Shown: positions 7,389 through 17,416, counted from the stretch's first letter. The stretch: 64,000 nucleotides of DNA from Cylindrospermum sp. FACHB-282 (GCF_014697195.1 NZ_JACJRJ010000004.1:1-64000); one strand, 5' to 3'. Translations and numbers: made by a program. The notes: generated by a model from the letters alone, not told the origin.

Positions 7389-9275
7389 CTACAAGGCTGG
7401 TAAATTGCGCTGCTTCTTGCGTTCGGGGCTACCAGTGGGGATGGAAGCGATTAATTTTCGGGTGTATGCTTCTTTGGGTTCGAGGTAGATGCTTTCTGCT
7501 GTACCTTCTTCCACGATTTTACCCTGATTCATTACCAAAATGCGATCGCTCATAAATTTCACCACACTTAAATCGTGGGAAATGAAAATATAGGTTAACT
7601 GAAAATCATGTTGCAATTCTTTTAATAAATTCAATACCTGCGCCTGCACCGATACATCCAACGCTGAAACCGACTCATCACAGATAATAAATTTCGGATT
7701 TAAAGCCAAAGAACGAGCAATACAAATCCGCTGGCGTTGTCCACCAGAAAACTGATGGGGATAGCGTTTCCTGTCATCTGCATTCAATCCCACCCGTTCT
7801 AAAAGTTCCACAACCCGTTCTTGCCGTTGCTGTAGGGTTTTACCGACAGAATGAATTAACAACGGTTCCATCACCGCCTCGCCAATATTCATTCTCGGAT
7901 CTAGAGAACTAAAGGGGTTTTGAAAGACTATTTGCATTTCCCGCCGCAATATCTGCAACGGTTTTCCCTTCAGAGTAGTTATATTTTGCCCGTCGAAGAT
8001 AATCTGACCACTCATGGGTTCAATTAATCGCAGCAAAGTTCTGCCTAGGGTGGTTTTGCCACAACCAGATTCCCCCACCAACCCCAGAGTTTCCCCTGGT
8101 TGGACATCAAAGGAAACGTTATTAACTGCCATGTTGTAGCGTTTTGTGCCCCCCAAGACTCCCCGGATAGGGAACCCAACTTTGAGGTTACGAATTTGCA
8201 ACAGGGGTGGTTTTTGGCTGAGGTTTGCTAATCTTTCGACAATTTCTTCCCTGGTAATTTCTAGGGGTAGTGCAGGTGTTTTTGGCTGAATTACCACCTG
8301 TCCATTTGGCGTTTCTTCTACAGTCATGTAGTCAGAAACGGTAAGCAGTTTGTGGGGACGGCGGTTAAGACTGGGACGACAAGCTACCAAACCTTTAGTA
8401 TATGGATGTTGGGGGTTAGTAAAAATTTGCTCTACTGCACCAAATTCTACAACTTTGCCTTTGTACATCACTGCTACTTGGTCAGCAATTTCGGAAATTA
8501 GCCCCAAGTCGTGGGTGATAAAAATCATTCCCATTTCCCGGCTTTGCTGCAATTCGCCCATCAGTTCCAGAATTGTCGCTTGCACCGTCACATCTAAGGC
8601 AGTGGTTGGTTCATCGGCAATTAACAGCGATGGGTTGCAGGAAGTTGCCATTGCAATCATCACCCGCTGTAACTGTCCGCCAGAAAGTTCATGGGGGTAG
8701 CGTTCCAGCATCGCTTGTTTGTGCTCTTTCACCAAATTTGCCAGCTTTAACCCATCCGGTGGCGATGAATTTGGATTATTTTGACTCCAGGTGTCAAGAT
8801 ACTGCTGCTGGATTTGTTCGTCCCTAGGTAGGAGTTTAACTTCTTGCAAATTAGCGATCGCAATTTGTCTGGCTTCAGCATCTGTCACCTTTTGATGGCG
8901 CATAATTGCTTCTGTTAGCTGAAAGCCGATATCATAAACCGGATTGAGGGAACTCATCGGTTCTTGAAAAATCATGGCGATATCGCCGCCTCGGTATAAC
9001 TGAATTTCTTCAGGAGGCAAATCGACTAAATTAATTGCTTGGGCATTCTCCTGGGGACGAAACCAGATTTCTCCACCGCTAACTCTTCCAGGACTCTGCA
9101 ACAAACCCATCACAGCTAAAGCTGTTACTGATTTACCACTCCCCGACTCTCCCACTATTCCTAGAGTTTCACCTCGATACAACTGAAAGGTAATACCATC
9201 TACGGCTTTGACTGTGCTGCCATCACCGGAAAATTCAACTTGTAGATTGCGAACTTCTAGGACAGTTTCTCTCAT
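7389..9275 (-). CDS. Peptide/nickel-type ABC transporter, two fused ATPase domains
   Basis: The 628-residue protein holds two complete ABC ATPases of the Dpp/Opp class, as in YejF or GsiA. The first has Walker A GESGSGKS near 40-47, signature LSGGQLQRV and Walker [13 protein letters not shown]; the second has GESGCGKT near 400, FSGGQRQRI and [12 protein letters not shown]. It would drive uptake of di/oligopeptides, glutathione-like compounds or similar, with permease and binding proteins that are not in this window. Between the two halves lies the C-terminal ([13 protein letters not shown]) region typical of OppD-type ATPases. It is transcribed alone. Confidence 0.92.
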   Translation of the reverse strand: MRETVLEVRNLQVEFSGDGSTVKAVDGITFQLYRGETLGIVGESGSGKSVTALAVMGLLQSPGRVSGGEIWFRPQENAQAINLVDLPPEEIQLYRGGDIAMIFQEPMSSLNPVYDIGFQLTEAIMRHQKVTDAEARQIAIANLQEVKLLPRDEQIQQQYLDTWSQNNPNSSPPDGLKLANLVKEHKQAMLERYPHELSGGQLQRVMIAMATSCNPSLLIADEPTTALDVTVQATILELMGELQQSREMGMIFITHDLGLISEIADQVAVMYKGKVVEFGAVEQIFTNPQHPYTKGLVACRPSLNRRPHKLLTVSDYMTVEETPNGQVVIQPKTPALPLEITREEIVERLANLSQKPPLLQIRNLKVGFPIRGVLGGTKRYNMAVNNVSFDVQPGETLGLVGESGCGKTTLGRTLLRLIEPMSGQIIFDGQNITTLKGKPLQILRREMQIVFQNPFSSLDPRMNIGEAVMEPLLIHSVGKTLQQRQERVVELLERVGLNADDRKRYPHQFSGGQRQRICIARSLALNPKFIICDESVSALDVSVQAQVLNLLKELQHDFQLTYIFISHDLSVVKFMSDRILVMNQGKIVEEGTAESIYLEPKEAYTRKLIASIPTGSPERKKQRNLPAL

Positions 9276-9365
9276 GGGAGTAGGGGTGAATTTTGGCGGA
9301 AAATTATCTGAATTTTAGCAGTCGTACTGTTTTTATAGTGATAAATTTAGCTTGTAGAACCGCCA

Positions 9366-9399
9366 TAAGGCAAAATCCCACCGGTGAATAAGTGGGATT
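9366..9399 (-). terminator. Intrinsic terminator after ssb
   Basis: AATCCCAC (9374-9381) and GTGGGATT (9392-9399) form an 8-bp stem; on the minus strand the stem is followed by TTTTG. It lies about 30 bp past the ssb stop. Confidence 0.6.
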
Positions 9400-9429
9400 A
9401 GCTGAAAATTTGGCCGCAGCATTGGCAAT

Positions 9430-9981
9430 TTAAAACGGAATATCATCCGGATCTGGTTCTTCTTGCGGTACTGGGGTTGAGAAATTCCGCTCAAAAGTTG
9501 CGGGTTGATATGTGGGTTCAGCTTTTGTCATTGGGGGAACCACACTCCCAGCGCTGACGGCTGGGGTTGGTGATTCATATACATCTGGGGGACGGGATGG
9601 TGGTTGCACCACAGGAGTGTCTGTAAATGATGGATTTCTGGTAACTGATGGTGATGAAGTCGGGACGAAAGGACGTTCACCTCCTACAGGTTGAATCTGT
9701 TGGACTGTCAATTCAGCGCGTTTTTCTTTAAAACCTTCTGGACGATCAATAGTATTCATCCCCAAGCGTCCTACCAAGATAACGCGATCGCCTTCATGAT
9801 AGTTTTGTTGAATCTCTTTTGCCATATTCGCCCAACCGACAACTTTTAAAGTCGCTGGTGCATCTTCTGGTCGCTGGGAATTGGGAAACTGCACCAACAT
9901 TTCCGTCACCTCTAGGTTATCGGCTGTATAGCGTAGTTGCGGTTCTTGAATAATTTGCGCCATCAAAACGCAGCTGTTCAT
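9430..9981 (-). CDS. ssb: Single-stranded DNA-binding protein
   Basis: The 183-residue protein has one N-terminal OB fold (about 1-105: MNSCVLMAQIIQEPQLRYT, ATLKVVGWANMAKEIQ, GDRVILVGRLGMN), a Pro/Ser/Thr-rich linker, and the acidic tip DPDDIPF that recruits repair and replication partners. It binds ssDNA in replication, recombination and repair. The start at 9981 is supported by TTAGGAG about 9 bp upstream. A LexA-box-like site overlaps an extended -10 about 200 bp upstream, which suggests SOS control. Confidence 0.92.
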   Translation of the reverse strand: MNSCVLMAQIIQEPQLRYTADNLEVTEMLVQFPNSQRPEDAPATLKVVGWANMAKEIQQNYHEGDRVILVGRLGMNTIDRPEGFKEKRAELTVQQIQPVGGERPFVPTSSPSVTRNPSFTDTPVVQPPSRPPDVYESPTPAVSAGSVVPPMTKAEPTYQPATFERNFSTPVPQEEPDPDDIPF

Positions 9982-10181
9982 AGAAATTGTCTCCTAATTA
10001 GTTAAATAAATTATTTCTTTCTTCACTTGGCGTTCTTGGCGGTGCCATCAAAAAATAATTTGCATAACACTCTTAGTTTTGAGGTATTTTCAGTACAAAA
10101 GTCAAGCGATCGCTTTAAACAACATCTTCAGATGCTATTCATCGCCTCCGCCTGACTGAAATGAGCATTGAATTCTGCAAT

Positions 10182-10195
10182 AGTACTATTGTACC
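10182..10195 (-). promoter_or_regulatory. Candidate LexA box overlapping an extended -10 upstream of ssb
   Basis: AGTACTATTGTACC fits the cyanobacterial LexA-box consensus as I recall it (RGTACNNNDGTWCB) at every position. On the minus strand the overlapping TGGTACAAT is an extended -10 (TGnTACAAT) pointing at ssb, though the -35 is weak. The implied 5' UTR is long, about 200 nt. Confidence 0.6.
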
Positions 10196-10226
10196 ATTAA
10201 AGACAGAAAAAATACTCTACACAAAT

Positions 10227-11483
10227 TTAAGTTTGGAGATGAACCGGAAACACGCCCAAGGCAATCAACCGCCCTGGAAGGTCACGCAAAATTGGTAATC
10301 GCAGCAGCAAAGGTGGTTGAAAGCTTTGATTTCCCCTCAGAACCGGGGCAAATATCCGCTTTTGGATCAAGGTTTGAAATGCCTGAATAATCCTTGTAGG
10401 CAATTCCCGACGGCGTTGCACTTTTGCCAGGTCACGGAGTTCCACAAATCGGTTTTTCAATGGTTTACTCAGTACATTTGCTGCCTCTACAGCGTCTTGA
10501 ATCGCGTAGTTGATGCCCACCCCACCAACTGGGGACATGACATGAGCAGCATCACCAATGAGTAGCAGTCCTGGACAATACCAGCGCTTGACGCGGCTAG
10601 ACTCCACAGAGAGAAAGGCGATTTGTGACCAATCTTGTAAATGTTCGATGCGATTACTTAATTCTGGCACCACCTCAACAATAGACTTTCTTAACGCCTC
10701 CAAGCCAGCATTGCGAATCTGCTGATAACCGCCTTTTGGGATAACGTAAGCGAGTTGCCACTCATCACCACGGTCAAGCATAGCCACAATGTGACCTGGA
10801 GTAAAGTGTCCCATACCGCCCTCAGCATCTTCTGGCTGACGGGGTAAGCGAAACCAGAGAATATCCATCGGGGGTGAGGTTTCGATTGATTCAAAACCAC
10901 CCAAAAGCCTGAGTTTTGAATGGCGTCCGTCTGCACCCACTGTGAGTATGGCCCGTACTTCATGCCACCCACCCTTTCCCCGATAGCGGACACCTTGAAT
11001 TACCCCATTTTCTGCAATTAGTTCCTGTACATTTGCACCCATCACCAGATGAAAATGCGGATATTTTTCTGCTTCTTGGGTGATGAACTCCAAAAACTTT
11101 ACCTGGGGAAGCATCATAATATAGGGGTAGGGGGTTTTCAGGTGACTAAAATCTGCTAAGGTGACGGTATCTTGAGGAGTTTTCAGGCTAAGGTGGCGCA
11201 TTTTGGTATGGGGCAGTTGCAATAAGCGATCGCTTAAACCCAGTTCTTCCATTATCTGCATGACCGAGGGGTGAATGGTGTCACCGCGAAAATCTCGATC
11301 AAAGTCTTTGTGTACTTCTAGAAGCGTCACAGAAATGCCCTGACGCGCTAACAGCAGAGCTAAAACAGCCCCCCCTGGGCCACCACCCACAATACAACAA
11401 TCAGTGGTTTGGATGTCTAAAATATCATGGGCAGGGTGAACCGTCCCATCTGGGGAAACATTTTCAGGAATATAGGTAGTCAT
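10227..11483 (-). CDS. FAD-dependent monooxygenase-like oxidoreductase (PHBH fold)
   Basis: With ATG at 11483 the protein is 418 residues. This start is chosen because AGGAGG (11491-11496) lies 7 bp upstream of it; the longer frame at 11513 lacks such a site. The Rossmann GxGxxG is IVGGGPGGAVLALLLARQGISVTLLE near the N-terminus, and the second FAD motif is LLIGDAAHVMSPVGGVGINYAIQDAVEAANVL. This is the group A flavin monooxygenase / UbiH-like superfamily, which hydroxylates aromatic or quinone-like substrates using NAD(P)H and O2. The substrate is not deducible. It may be co-transcribed with ssb but has its own good ribosome site. Confidence 0.88.
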   Translation of the reverse strand: MTTYIPENVSPDGTVHPAHDILDIQTTDCCIVGGGPGGAVLALLLARQGISVTLLEVHKDFDRDFRGDTIHPSVMQIMEELGLSDRLLQLPHTKMRHLSLKTPQDTVTLADFSHLKTPYPYIMMLPQVKFLEFITQEAEKYPHFHLVMGANVQELIAENGVIQGVRYRGKGGWHEVRAILTVGADGRHSKLRLLGGFESIETSPPMDILWFRLPRQPEDAEGGMGHFTPGHIVAMLDRGDEWQLAYVIPKGGYQQIRNAGLEALRKSIVEVVPELSNRIEHLQDWSQIAFLSVESSRVKRWYCPGLLLIGDAAHVMSPVGGVGINYAIQDAVEAANVLSKPLKNRFVELRDLAKVQRRRELPTRIIQAFQTLIQKRIFAPVLRGNQSFQPPLLLRLPILRDLPGRLIALGVFPVHLQT

Positions 11484-11791
11484 CACAACACCTCCTGACA
11501 GTCTTAAAATCAAGAGTAGTCTGCTTTTATGGTTAATCGCTATTTTTTTAACTTTTCGTAGTTACAAAACCTCTATGATATATGGGTAATTTACGTCCTG
11601 GACAAAACCCTCAATCTTCCGCTTTGCTTCCATCAGTTGTTTTGATTTTGACTACTGATAGCATTTATTGAAAGAAGATGGCTAGCACTTGCGCAAAAAT
11701 AGACGGCTGTAGAATTCATGAATTGCCCCTAGATGAATAAAGCGCAGCCCCACATATAACTATTAACTATATACATTTACCTCAAATACTC

Positions 11792-13123
11792 GTGGCTCAA
11801 GTTATTTTAGAGAACGTTTATAAAAGTTTTCCCCCCCGTAAAGGGGAAATTATTACTTCACCAACCCAAAATCCGCTTAAGTATGGGATGACAAGTGATG
11901 CCGCGCGGGAGCATCCAGATATTCTCAATGTCTTGCGGCGGATTAACCTGACGATCGCCGATGGTGAGTTTATGGTATTGGTGGGGCCTTCTGGCTGTGG
12001 CAAAAGTACCCTGCTGCGGTTAATCGCTGGGTTAGAGGAGATGACTGGAGGGAATATTTGGGTAGGCGATCGCTTAATTAATGATTTACCCCCCAAAGAA
12101 CGGGATATCGCCATGGTGTTTCAAAATTACGCACTCTATCCCCACATGACGGTGTATGACAACATCGCCTTCGGCTTGCGTCGTCGCTTTGTGGAAGCGG
12201 GAGATACCCCTGCATCCTTTAATTTTCGCAAGTGGGGGGAGGACTTGCTGGTGGGGATGAGCAGAAATCTGCCCAAAAAACTCCGCTACATTTCTGATAA
12301 AGAACAGGTGGTGAATCAGCGGGTGCATAATGTGGCCCAACTGTTACAAATGGAAGCTTTGCTAAATCGCTTACCCAAACAGTTGTCAGGGGGACAAAGG
12401 CAACGGGTAGCATTAGGAAGAGCGATCGCCCGGAATCCCCAAGTGTTTTTAATGGATGAGCCACTTTCTAACTTAGATGCCAAACTCCGGGCAGAAACCC
12501 GCGCTCAAATTGTCAAATTGCAGCGCCAGTTGGGGACAACGACGATTTACGTCACCCACGATCAAACAGAAGCGATGACAATGGGCGATCGCATCGCCAT
12601 TATGTCTGAGGGAAAAATCCAGCAAGTCGCTGCCCCCTTGGAACTTTACAACCGCCCTGTTAACCGCTTTGTCGCAGAATTCATCGGCTCACCACCCATG
12701 AATTTTATTCCTGTAGAGTTTCATGCCCCCCTATTAATTACCCATTCTCACTTTCGTTTTACCCTCCCAGAAATCTGGATCAATGCCCTCCAAAAATACG
12801 ACGGACAAACCCTAATTTTAGGCATTCGTCCAGAACATTTCAGCTTAAGTGTACCAGCCACCAAAAATTTATCAGTGCAAGTAGACTTAGTGGAAAACCT
12901 AGGTAACGATACCTTTTTAGCTGTCAGACTTAGCGAATCTGAATCACTTGCGACCAATTTCAACAATTACCTACAAGTGCGAATCCCACCAGACAGATTA
13001 ATCCGTCTTGGTGAACAACTTTGGTTATCACTCTCCCCCGATAAAATTCACTTTTTTGATCCAGAAACCGAGTTAGCCATATATCCTAAAAACACATTGC
13101 CCGCTTTGCCTTTTGAAAAGTAG
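11792..13123 (+). CDS. ABC transporter ATPase of the UgpC/MalK (CUT1 sugar/glycerol-phosphate) type
   Basis: The 443-residue ATPase starts at GTG 11792. Walker A is GPSGCGKST at about 64-72, signature LSGGQRQRVALGRAI, Walker B FLMDEPLSNLDAKLR, H-loop VTHDQTEAMTMGDR, and a C-terminal regulatory OB/TOBE-like region from about residue 300 (LILGIRPEHF, VDLVENLGNDTFLAV). It is longer than MalK because of an insert at about 130-180 (FRKWGEDLLVGMSRNLPKK...) and an extra N-terminal loop (REHPDILNVLRR). Such ATPases may serve several sugar or glycosylglycerol-type importers; no permease lies nearby. Confidence 0.9.
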   Translation: MAQVILENVYKSFPPRKGEIITSPTQNPLKYGMTSDAAREHPDILNVLRRINLTIADGEFMVLVGPSGCGKSTLLRLIAGLEEMTGGNIWVGDRLINDLPPKERDIAMVFQNYALYPHMTVYDNIAFGLRRRFVEAGDTPASFNFRKWGEDLLVGMSRNLPKKLRYISDKEQVVNQRVHNVAQLLQMEALLNRLPKQLSGGQRQRVALGRAIARNPQVFLMDEPLSNLDAKLRAETRAQIVKLQRQLGTTTIYVTHDQTEAMTMGDRIAIMSEGKIQQVAAPLELYNRPVNRFVAEFIGSPPMNFIPVEFHAPLLITHSHFRFTLPEIWINALQKYDGQTLILGIRPEHFSLSVPATKNLSVQVDLVENLGNDTFLAVRLSESESLATNFNNYLQVRIPPDRLIRLGEQLWLSLSPDKIHFFDPETELAIYPKNTLPALPFEK

Positions 13124-13296
13124 TTAGATTTTTTGATTGAGCAACGCCACAAAAATAGAATATTTCATATCTACTTTTAGAAATAAAAATGCAGGTTTGA
13201 TTTCTACCTTTAGATTTATGAATTACTCAGCCAGAATGCTTACAGTTGAGTACTTGGAGGAATCTCCATCTAAGTACGTAAGTGAGGCTACAGACT

Positions 13297-13677
13297 ATGT
13301 CAGTTCAAAATATCAAAGATCAGATCCTTGTGGACTTATTAATAGAGCAGCAGCAGCTTATAATTGGGGGACAATCTGGAAATACTAGCTCAGGTAATAC
13401 TACTAATAGTATACCTAACCTAATTAGTGAGAGTTCTCTAGTTTCCAGTGTCCTAGGTGAGGGCTTCCCAAATGTAAATGGCGGTAGTTCTTCAGCAGAC
13501 AATGTCTTAGGTACTGGTTATCCCAAACCAACTAGTGGTGCAGCCTCAGTCAAGAGTGTTTTAGGCGATGGCTTCCCGAATATACCTAGCAGTAATTCAA
13601 CAGCAGCCAATGGCACAGGTAATGTTATACAACGCGGTAATTCTAATCAGAATAGCACCGGTGTAATCGCTTACTAG
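13297..13677 (+). CDS. Small repeat protein with double-glycine-like leader (candidate secreted peptide precursor)
   Basis: I place the start at ATG 13297 (126 residues; a GTG lies 15 bp upstream), with GAGG 10 bp before it. The first 25 residues (MSVQNIKDQILVDLLIEQQQLIIGG) are amphipathic and end in Gly-Gly, resembling the E-Q-Q-x-x-x-x-GG leaders of cyanobacterial double-glycine peptide precursors. The rest is Ser/Asn/Gly-rich, cysteine-free, and contains three copies of a unit S-x-VLG-x-G-(F/Y)-P (VSSVLGEGFPN, DNVLGTGYPK, KSVLGDGFPN) spaced about 18-19 residues. No transporter or modifying enzyme adjoins it. Function unknown; the precursor idea is inference. Confidence 0.6.
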   Translation: MSVQNIKDQILVDLLIEQQQLIIGGQSGNTSSGNTTNSIPNLISESSLVSSVLGEGFPNVNGGSSSADNVLGTGYPKPTSGAASVKSVLGDGFPNIPSSNSTAANGTGNVIQRGNSNQNSTGVIAY

Positions 13678-13746
13678 AGGTGTTTATGTTGCATATTTGC
13701 AGAATTAACTTGACAAAAGGTTTCAAATAATTAGACCACACCCTCC

Positions 13747-13769
13747 GGGACACAGCAATGCTGTGTCCC
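13747..13769 (+). terminator. Perfect hairpin after the repeat-protein gene
   Basis: GGGACACAGC and GCTGTGTCCC form a 10-bp perfect stem around AAT, 70 bp past the stop. No U-run follows, so it may be a dispersed palindrome rather than a true terminator. Confidence 0.4.
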
Positions 13770-13784
13770 TAATATCAGAAAAAC

Positions 13785-14101
13785 GTCTGAATCAGGATTG
13801 ATAGGATTTTCAGGATTTACAGGATAATAGAACTTACGCATTGACAAACAATGGTGAATATGTTCATCGATTTTATTCATTGAAACTCCTATAAATTGTG
13901 CGTTAGGGAACGCACACTACGTGTAGGATGCGTCAGGGGACGCATCGAAAAAGCTTGAAAAGAGGGTAAATTTGTACAGTGCGTAAGTCCTAGATAATTT
14001 CTGGATCAGGATTTATCGGCGCAAACAATAACGCCATCCTGTTAATCCTCTAATCCTGATAATCCTGATTGGCATTTACAGGATAATTTCTGAATCAGGA
14101 T
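13785..14101. repeat. Degenerate AATCCTGAT-type repeats interrupted by a MITE
   Basis: Fragments rich in ATCAGGATT, AATCCTGATAATCCTGATT and GGATTTACAGGATAAT lie on both sides of MITE copy 1 and lead into the 71-bp tandem array. This suggests that the MITE entered an existing repeat block. Confidence 0.6.
13828..13992. mobile_element. MITE copy 1 (165 bp)
   Basis: Ends are TAGAACTTACGCA and, inverted, TAGGACTTACGCA. The flanks carry a 5-bp direct duplication GATAA. It contains two internal hairpins (GTGCGTT/AACGCAC and GATGCGTC/GACGCATC) and no coding capacity. Two further copies lie in this window. Confidence 0.85.
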
Positions 14102-14314
14102 TTGCGGATTTACTGGGTTAAAGAATAACGCCATCCTGTGAATCCCATAATCCAATAAATCCTGATTCAGAGATGAGGATTTACTGGGTTAAAGAATAAC
14201 GCCATCCTGTGAATTCCATAATCCAATAAATCCTGATTCAGACATGAGGATTTACAGGCTTAAAGAATAACGCCATCCTGTGAATCCCATAATCCTGATA
14301 ATCCTGATTCAGAC
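14102..14314. repeat. Three tandem 71-bp repeats
   Basis: The block AAAGAATAACGCCATCCTGT recurs at 14120, 14191 and 14262, a period of exactly 71 bp, with each unit running from GGATTTAC... to ...AATCCTGATTCAG. Units differ at only a few positions. The array ends 3 bp before the stop of the next leftward gene. Confidence 0.85.
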
Positions 14315-14316
14315 AT

Positions 14317-16845
14317 TTAAACTTCTGCTGCGTACTGTTCCTGTTGTCTTTCCACAAATGTTTGAACACGAGAGCGGTAGTTTCTCAAGGTTTCATCTAC
14401 CCAATCGCGATCATTGCTGTTGGCGTATAAATGTACTAATGGTTCACTGGCATCTGGCAAAACTAATAGCCAACTATCATCATAGGGCTGACAAATTTTC
14501 ACCCCATCAATTAATTCCAGGTTTTGGGCTGGGTGAGTTTCTACTAAATAACGCATCAGTGACCCTTTAGCTGTCCAGGGGCAGCGCACTGTATAGGTTT
14601 TGTACAATACACGGGGTAATTCTGATCTTACAGCTGCAAGCGATCGCTCTTGGATAGTTAACATTTCAATCAGCTTGGCAATACAGAACATGGAATCAAA
14701 CCCCGGATGCAGATGGGGGAAGATAAAACCAGTATCTCCACTACCTCCGAGTACCACATTGGGATATTTCTGAGAAGCTTCCATCAATGCTGTGGGATTT
14801 GCCTTAGTGCGAATCACCTTACCATCATGGCGACGGGCTACTTGTTCCACAGCGCTAGAAGCGTGAACTGGTACGACTACCGTGCCTCTGGGGTTAGCTG
14901 TTAACATCATATCCACCATCAGCGCTGTCAGGATTTCCCCTCGGATGGGATAGCCAGATTCATCGACTAAAATCAGCTGTTCCCCATTTGCTGAGACTTG
15001 AACACCAAAGTTAGCTTTTAATGCCTCAACCACATGACCTAATTGAGTCAGTAGCCCTTCGCGGTTAGTCGTCGTCATCGAGGTTTTATTCAAACTGGCA
15101 TTCAGCACCACCGCATCAGCCCCAAATGTATCTAACATTTGGGGTAACACCGCCCCAGACACTGCATAAACATAATCAATTACCACTTTTGCCCGACTGT
15201 TACGCAGGGTGGAAACATTCAACAGCTTTTCAAAAGCAATACAGTAAAGGTCATTCACCTGGCTGGGGTATGCCACATCGCCAATTTCATGAATTAGTGC
15301 CCGCCGCATATCTTCTTTAAAGTAAGCCCCTTCAATTTTCTTTTCCCAGGCTTTGGAGATATTAATCGCCTTGTTATCCATAAATTCAATCAGGATATAA
15401 TCAGGGCGATCTGGGTGGGCGCGGACATGAATACCGCCAACTACAGACATTGTGGGGATAACGGTGCGGGCGATGGGAATAGCCGTGGCATCAAGGTTTT
15501 GAATATTAATACCTACTGACATTAAACCAGCAATCAGCGATCGCGTTACCATGCGAGAAATATTCCGCTGATCACGGGAAACCGTTACCTTAGATCCAGG
15601 TTTTAAGGTAGAACCATAAGCAGCCCCCAACTTGACAGCAAATTCTGGGGTAATATCAATATTCGCTAATCCTTGCACACCACGTTGCCCAAATAAGTTG
15701 CGTTGGGCGGTGTTTCCCCAAATCAGGTTAATGTTTAAAATTGCACCTGAATCAATCTTTTTACTCGGCCAAACACGCACACCAGGGCTAATTTGGGCTT
15801 CTTCTCCCACCGTGGAAAGGGAACCAACCACTGCTCCTTCTAATACATGAGCGCGGCGATCTACACGAGTACCACGAGAAATCACACAAGCCGAAAGATG
15901 AGCTTCATCCCCAATTATCGCCCCATTCCAAACTATGGGCCGCTTGAGATTAGCATCAGCGCCAATGGTGACATTATCCCCAACTACAGTTCCATCCTCA
16001 ATCTGGACTCTTGCCCCAATGCGGCAATTGTCACCAATCACCGCTGGAGTTTCAATAATTGCCGTCTGGTCAACATAAGTATTTTGACCAACCCATAACC
16101 CAGGGGAAACTTCCTTGTAGGCAAAGTCAAGTTTTACTTTCCGATACAAGGCATCATACTGAGCCTGACGATAGGCGTCTAAGTGACCAACATCGCACCA
16201 GTAACCTTGGGCAATGTAACCGTAGAGGGGTATATTCTTTGCCAGTAGTAAGGGGAATAAATCTTTAGAAAAGTCGCTTTCTGTATTATCTGGCAAGTAA
16301 TCCAATACTTCTGGTTCAAGAATGTAAGTACCAGTGTTGACGGTATCAGAAAAAATTTCACTACTAGAGGGTTTTTCTAAAAATCGCCGAATTTGTCCTT
16401 GGTCATCGGTAATCACCACCCCAAATTCAATTGGGTTGGGAACGCGGGTTAAAATCAGAGTGGCTTTCGATTGTTTTTGTTTGTGAAATGCGATCGCTGC
16501 TGAGAGGTCGAAATCTGTTATGCTATCACCGCTAATGACTAAAAAAGTTTCATCAAGGAGTTCAGCAATATTCTTTACACAGCCTGCCGTACCGAGAGGC
16601 TGGTCTTCTTCCACAGCATAGGTCATCTGCACCCCAAAATCGCTGCCATCTTGAAAGTAATCTCGCAACACATCCGGTAAATAATGCAATGTCGCAATTA
16701 CTTCCGTAATTTGATGTCTTTTAAGAAGATTAATGATATGTTCAGCAATTGGTCTATTTAGGATCGGTACCATTGGTTTAGGCAAATCGCAAGTTAAAGG
16801 ACGTAACCGCGTCCCTGAACCACCTGCCATCAGTACTGCACGCAT
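14317..16845 (-). CDS. Sugar-1-phosphate nucleotidyltransferase (mannose-1-P guanylyltransferase-like) fused to a degenerate phosphomutase domain
   Basis: The 842-residue protein opens with a nucleotidyltransferase domain ([29 protein letters not shown]) and then a left-handed beta-helix of hexapeptides (about 245-365). Residues from about 385 to the end align in pattern with the phosphoglucomutase/phosphomannomutase family. However, the catalytic serine loop (normally TASHNP) reads [13 protein letters not shown], and the metal loop (normally DxDxDR before the VDE strand) reads [14 protein letters not shown]. Thus the mutase half looks inactive and may be regulatory or structural. By family knowledge the N-terminal half makes GDP-mannose or another NDP-sugar, feeding polysaccharide synthesis; the exact nucleotide is inference. 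Confidence 0.88.
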   Translation of the reverse strand: MRAVLMAGGSGTRLRPLTCDLPKPMVPILNRPIAEHIINLLKRHQITEVIATLHYLPDVLRDYFQDGSDFGVQMTYAVEEDQPLGTAGCVKNIAELLDETFLVISGDSITDFDLSAAIAFHKQKQSKATLILTRVPNPIEFGVVITDDQGQIRRFLEKPSSSEIFSDTVNTGTYILEPEVLDYLPDNTESDFSKDLFPLLLAKNIPLYGYIAQGYWCDVGHLDAYRQAQYDALYRKVKLDFAYKEVSPGLWVGQNTYVDQTAIIETPAVIGDNCRIGARVQIEDGTVVGDNVTIGADANLKRPIVWNGAIIGDEAHLSACVISRGTRVDRRAHVLEGAVVGSLSTVGEEAQISPGVRVWPSKKIDSGAILNINLIWGNTAQRNLFGQRGVQGLANIDITPEFAVKLGAAYGSTLKPGSKVTVSRDQRNISRMVTRSLIAGLMSVGINIQNLDATAIPIARTVIPTMSVVGGIHVRAHPDRPDYILIEFMDNKAINISKAWEKKIEGAYFKEDMRRALIHEIGDVAYPSQVNDLYCIAFEKLLNVSTLRNSRAKVVIDYVYAVSGAVLPQMLDTFGADAVVLNASLNKTSMTTTNREGLLTQLGHVVEALKANFGVQVSANGEQLILVDESGYPIRGEILTALMVDMMLTANPRGTVVVPVHASSAVEQVARRHDGKVIRTKANPTALMEASQKYPNVVLGGSGDTGFIFPHLHPGFDSMFCIAKLIEMLTIQERSLAAVRSELPRVLYKTYTVRCPWTAKGSLMRYLVETHPAQNLELIDGVKICQPYDDSWLLVLPDASEPLVHLYANSNDRDWVDETLRNYRSRVQTFVERQQEQYAAEV

Positions 16846-17215
16846 AATTCCTCCTTAGCTATTTGCAGCTGATGCTGCTTCAACACCCGTGAGCTATTTT
16901 CTGTTCCTCTTTAATCTAGCCAATTCCGCCAGCATCCCACGCTGTTGTTTCAGCCAGTAGGGAAATAAATGGCAGATAGGGTATTTTTACTCATAAAGAA
17001 AATATTGCTGTTGCATATATAGCTTCAACATCTCACTCTGACAACAAAGTAAGACTGTTTTGGTATCATCTAAATATAGCAATCCTACTAAATCATCTGT
17101 GAAAACCTATCTTGATTCTCTCTGTGTCCTCAGCGCCTCTGCGGTTCCTTAAAAAAAATGACTTTTCACCAACAAAAAAAATAGTTAGCTAAGATTCTGT
17201 AAGTTACTAAAGGAG
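16846..17215. other. Intergenic region, divergent promoters
   Basis: About 370 bp between the leftward nucleotidyltransferase gene and the rightward small membrane protein gene. I see no gene or clear structured element. Confidence 0.5.
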
Positions 17216-17218
17216 TTG

Positions 17219-17416
17219 ATGGAAATGGGTGGATTAATTATTTTCGGCTTATTAGTCGTTTATGCCGGTGGGATTTGGAAGTTCTGGAATGGGTTTACAA
17301 AAACTAACTTTACTCAAACTTTGCCTAATCGCATTGGGTTAGCTTTGTTATGGCCAGCTTTATTTATTGCTAATCCATCCTATCGGCGTAATTTTCAAAA
17401 GGCACTTAAAGGTTAG
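17219..17416 (+). CDS. Small conserved membrane-associated protein
   Basis: A 65-residue protein: one hydrophobic span (GGLIIFGLLVVYAGGIWKFW) at the N-terminus, then NRIGLALLWPALFIANPSYRRNFQKALKG, which may be a second, shorter membrane-touching helix. AGGAG at 17211-17215 supports ATG 17219 or, with better spacing, ATG 17225. It looks like a small conserved cyanobacterial protein of unknown function, and no domain name is recognised. Confidence 0.65.
   Translation: MEMGGLIIFGLLVVYAGGIWKFWNGFTKTNFTQTLPNRIGLALLWPALFIANPSYRRNFQKALKG

Noticed and set aside
13137-13388. 83-codon frame before the repeat-protein gene
   Set aside because: Overlaps the repeat protein's start in another frame; composition is not protein-like and no ribosome site is seen.
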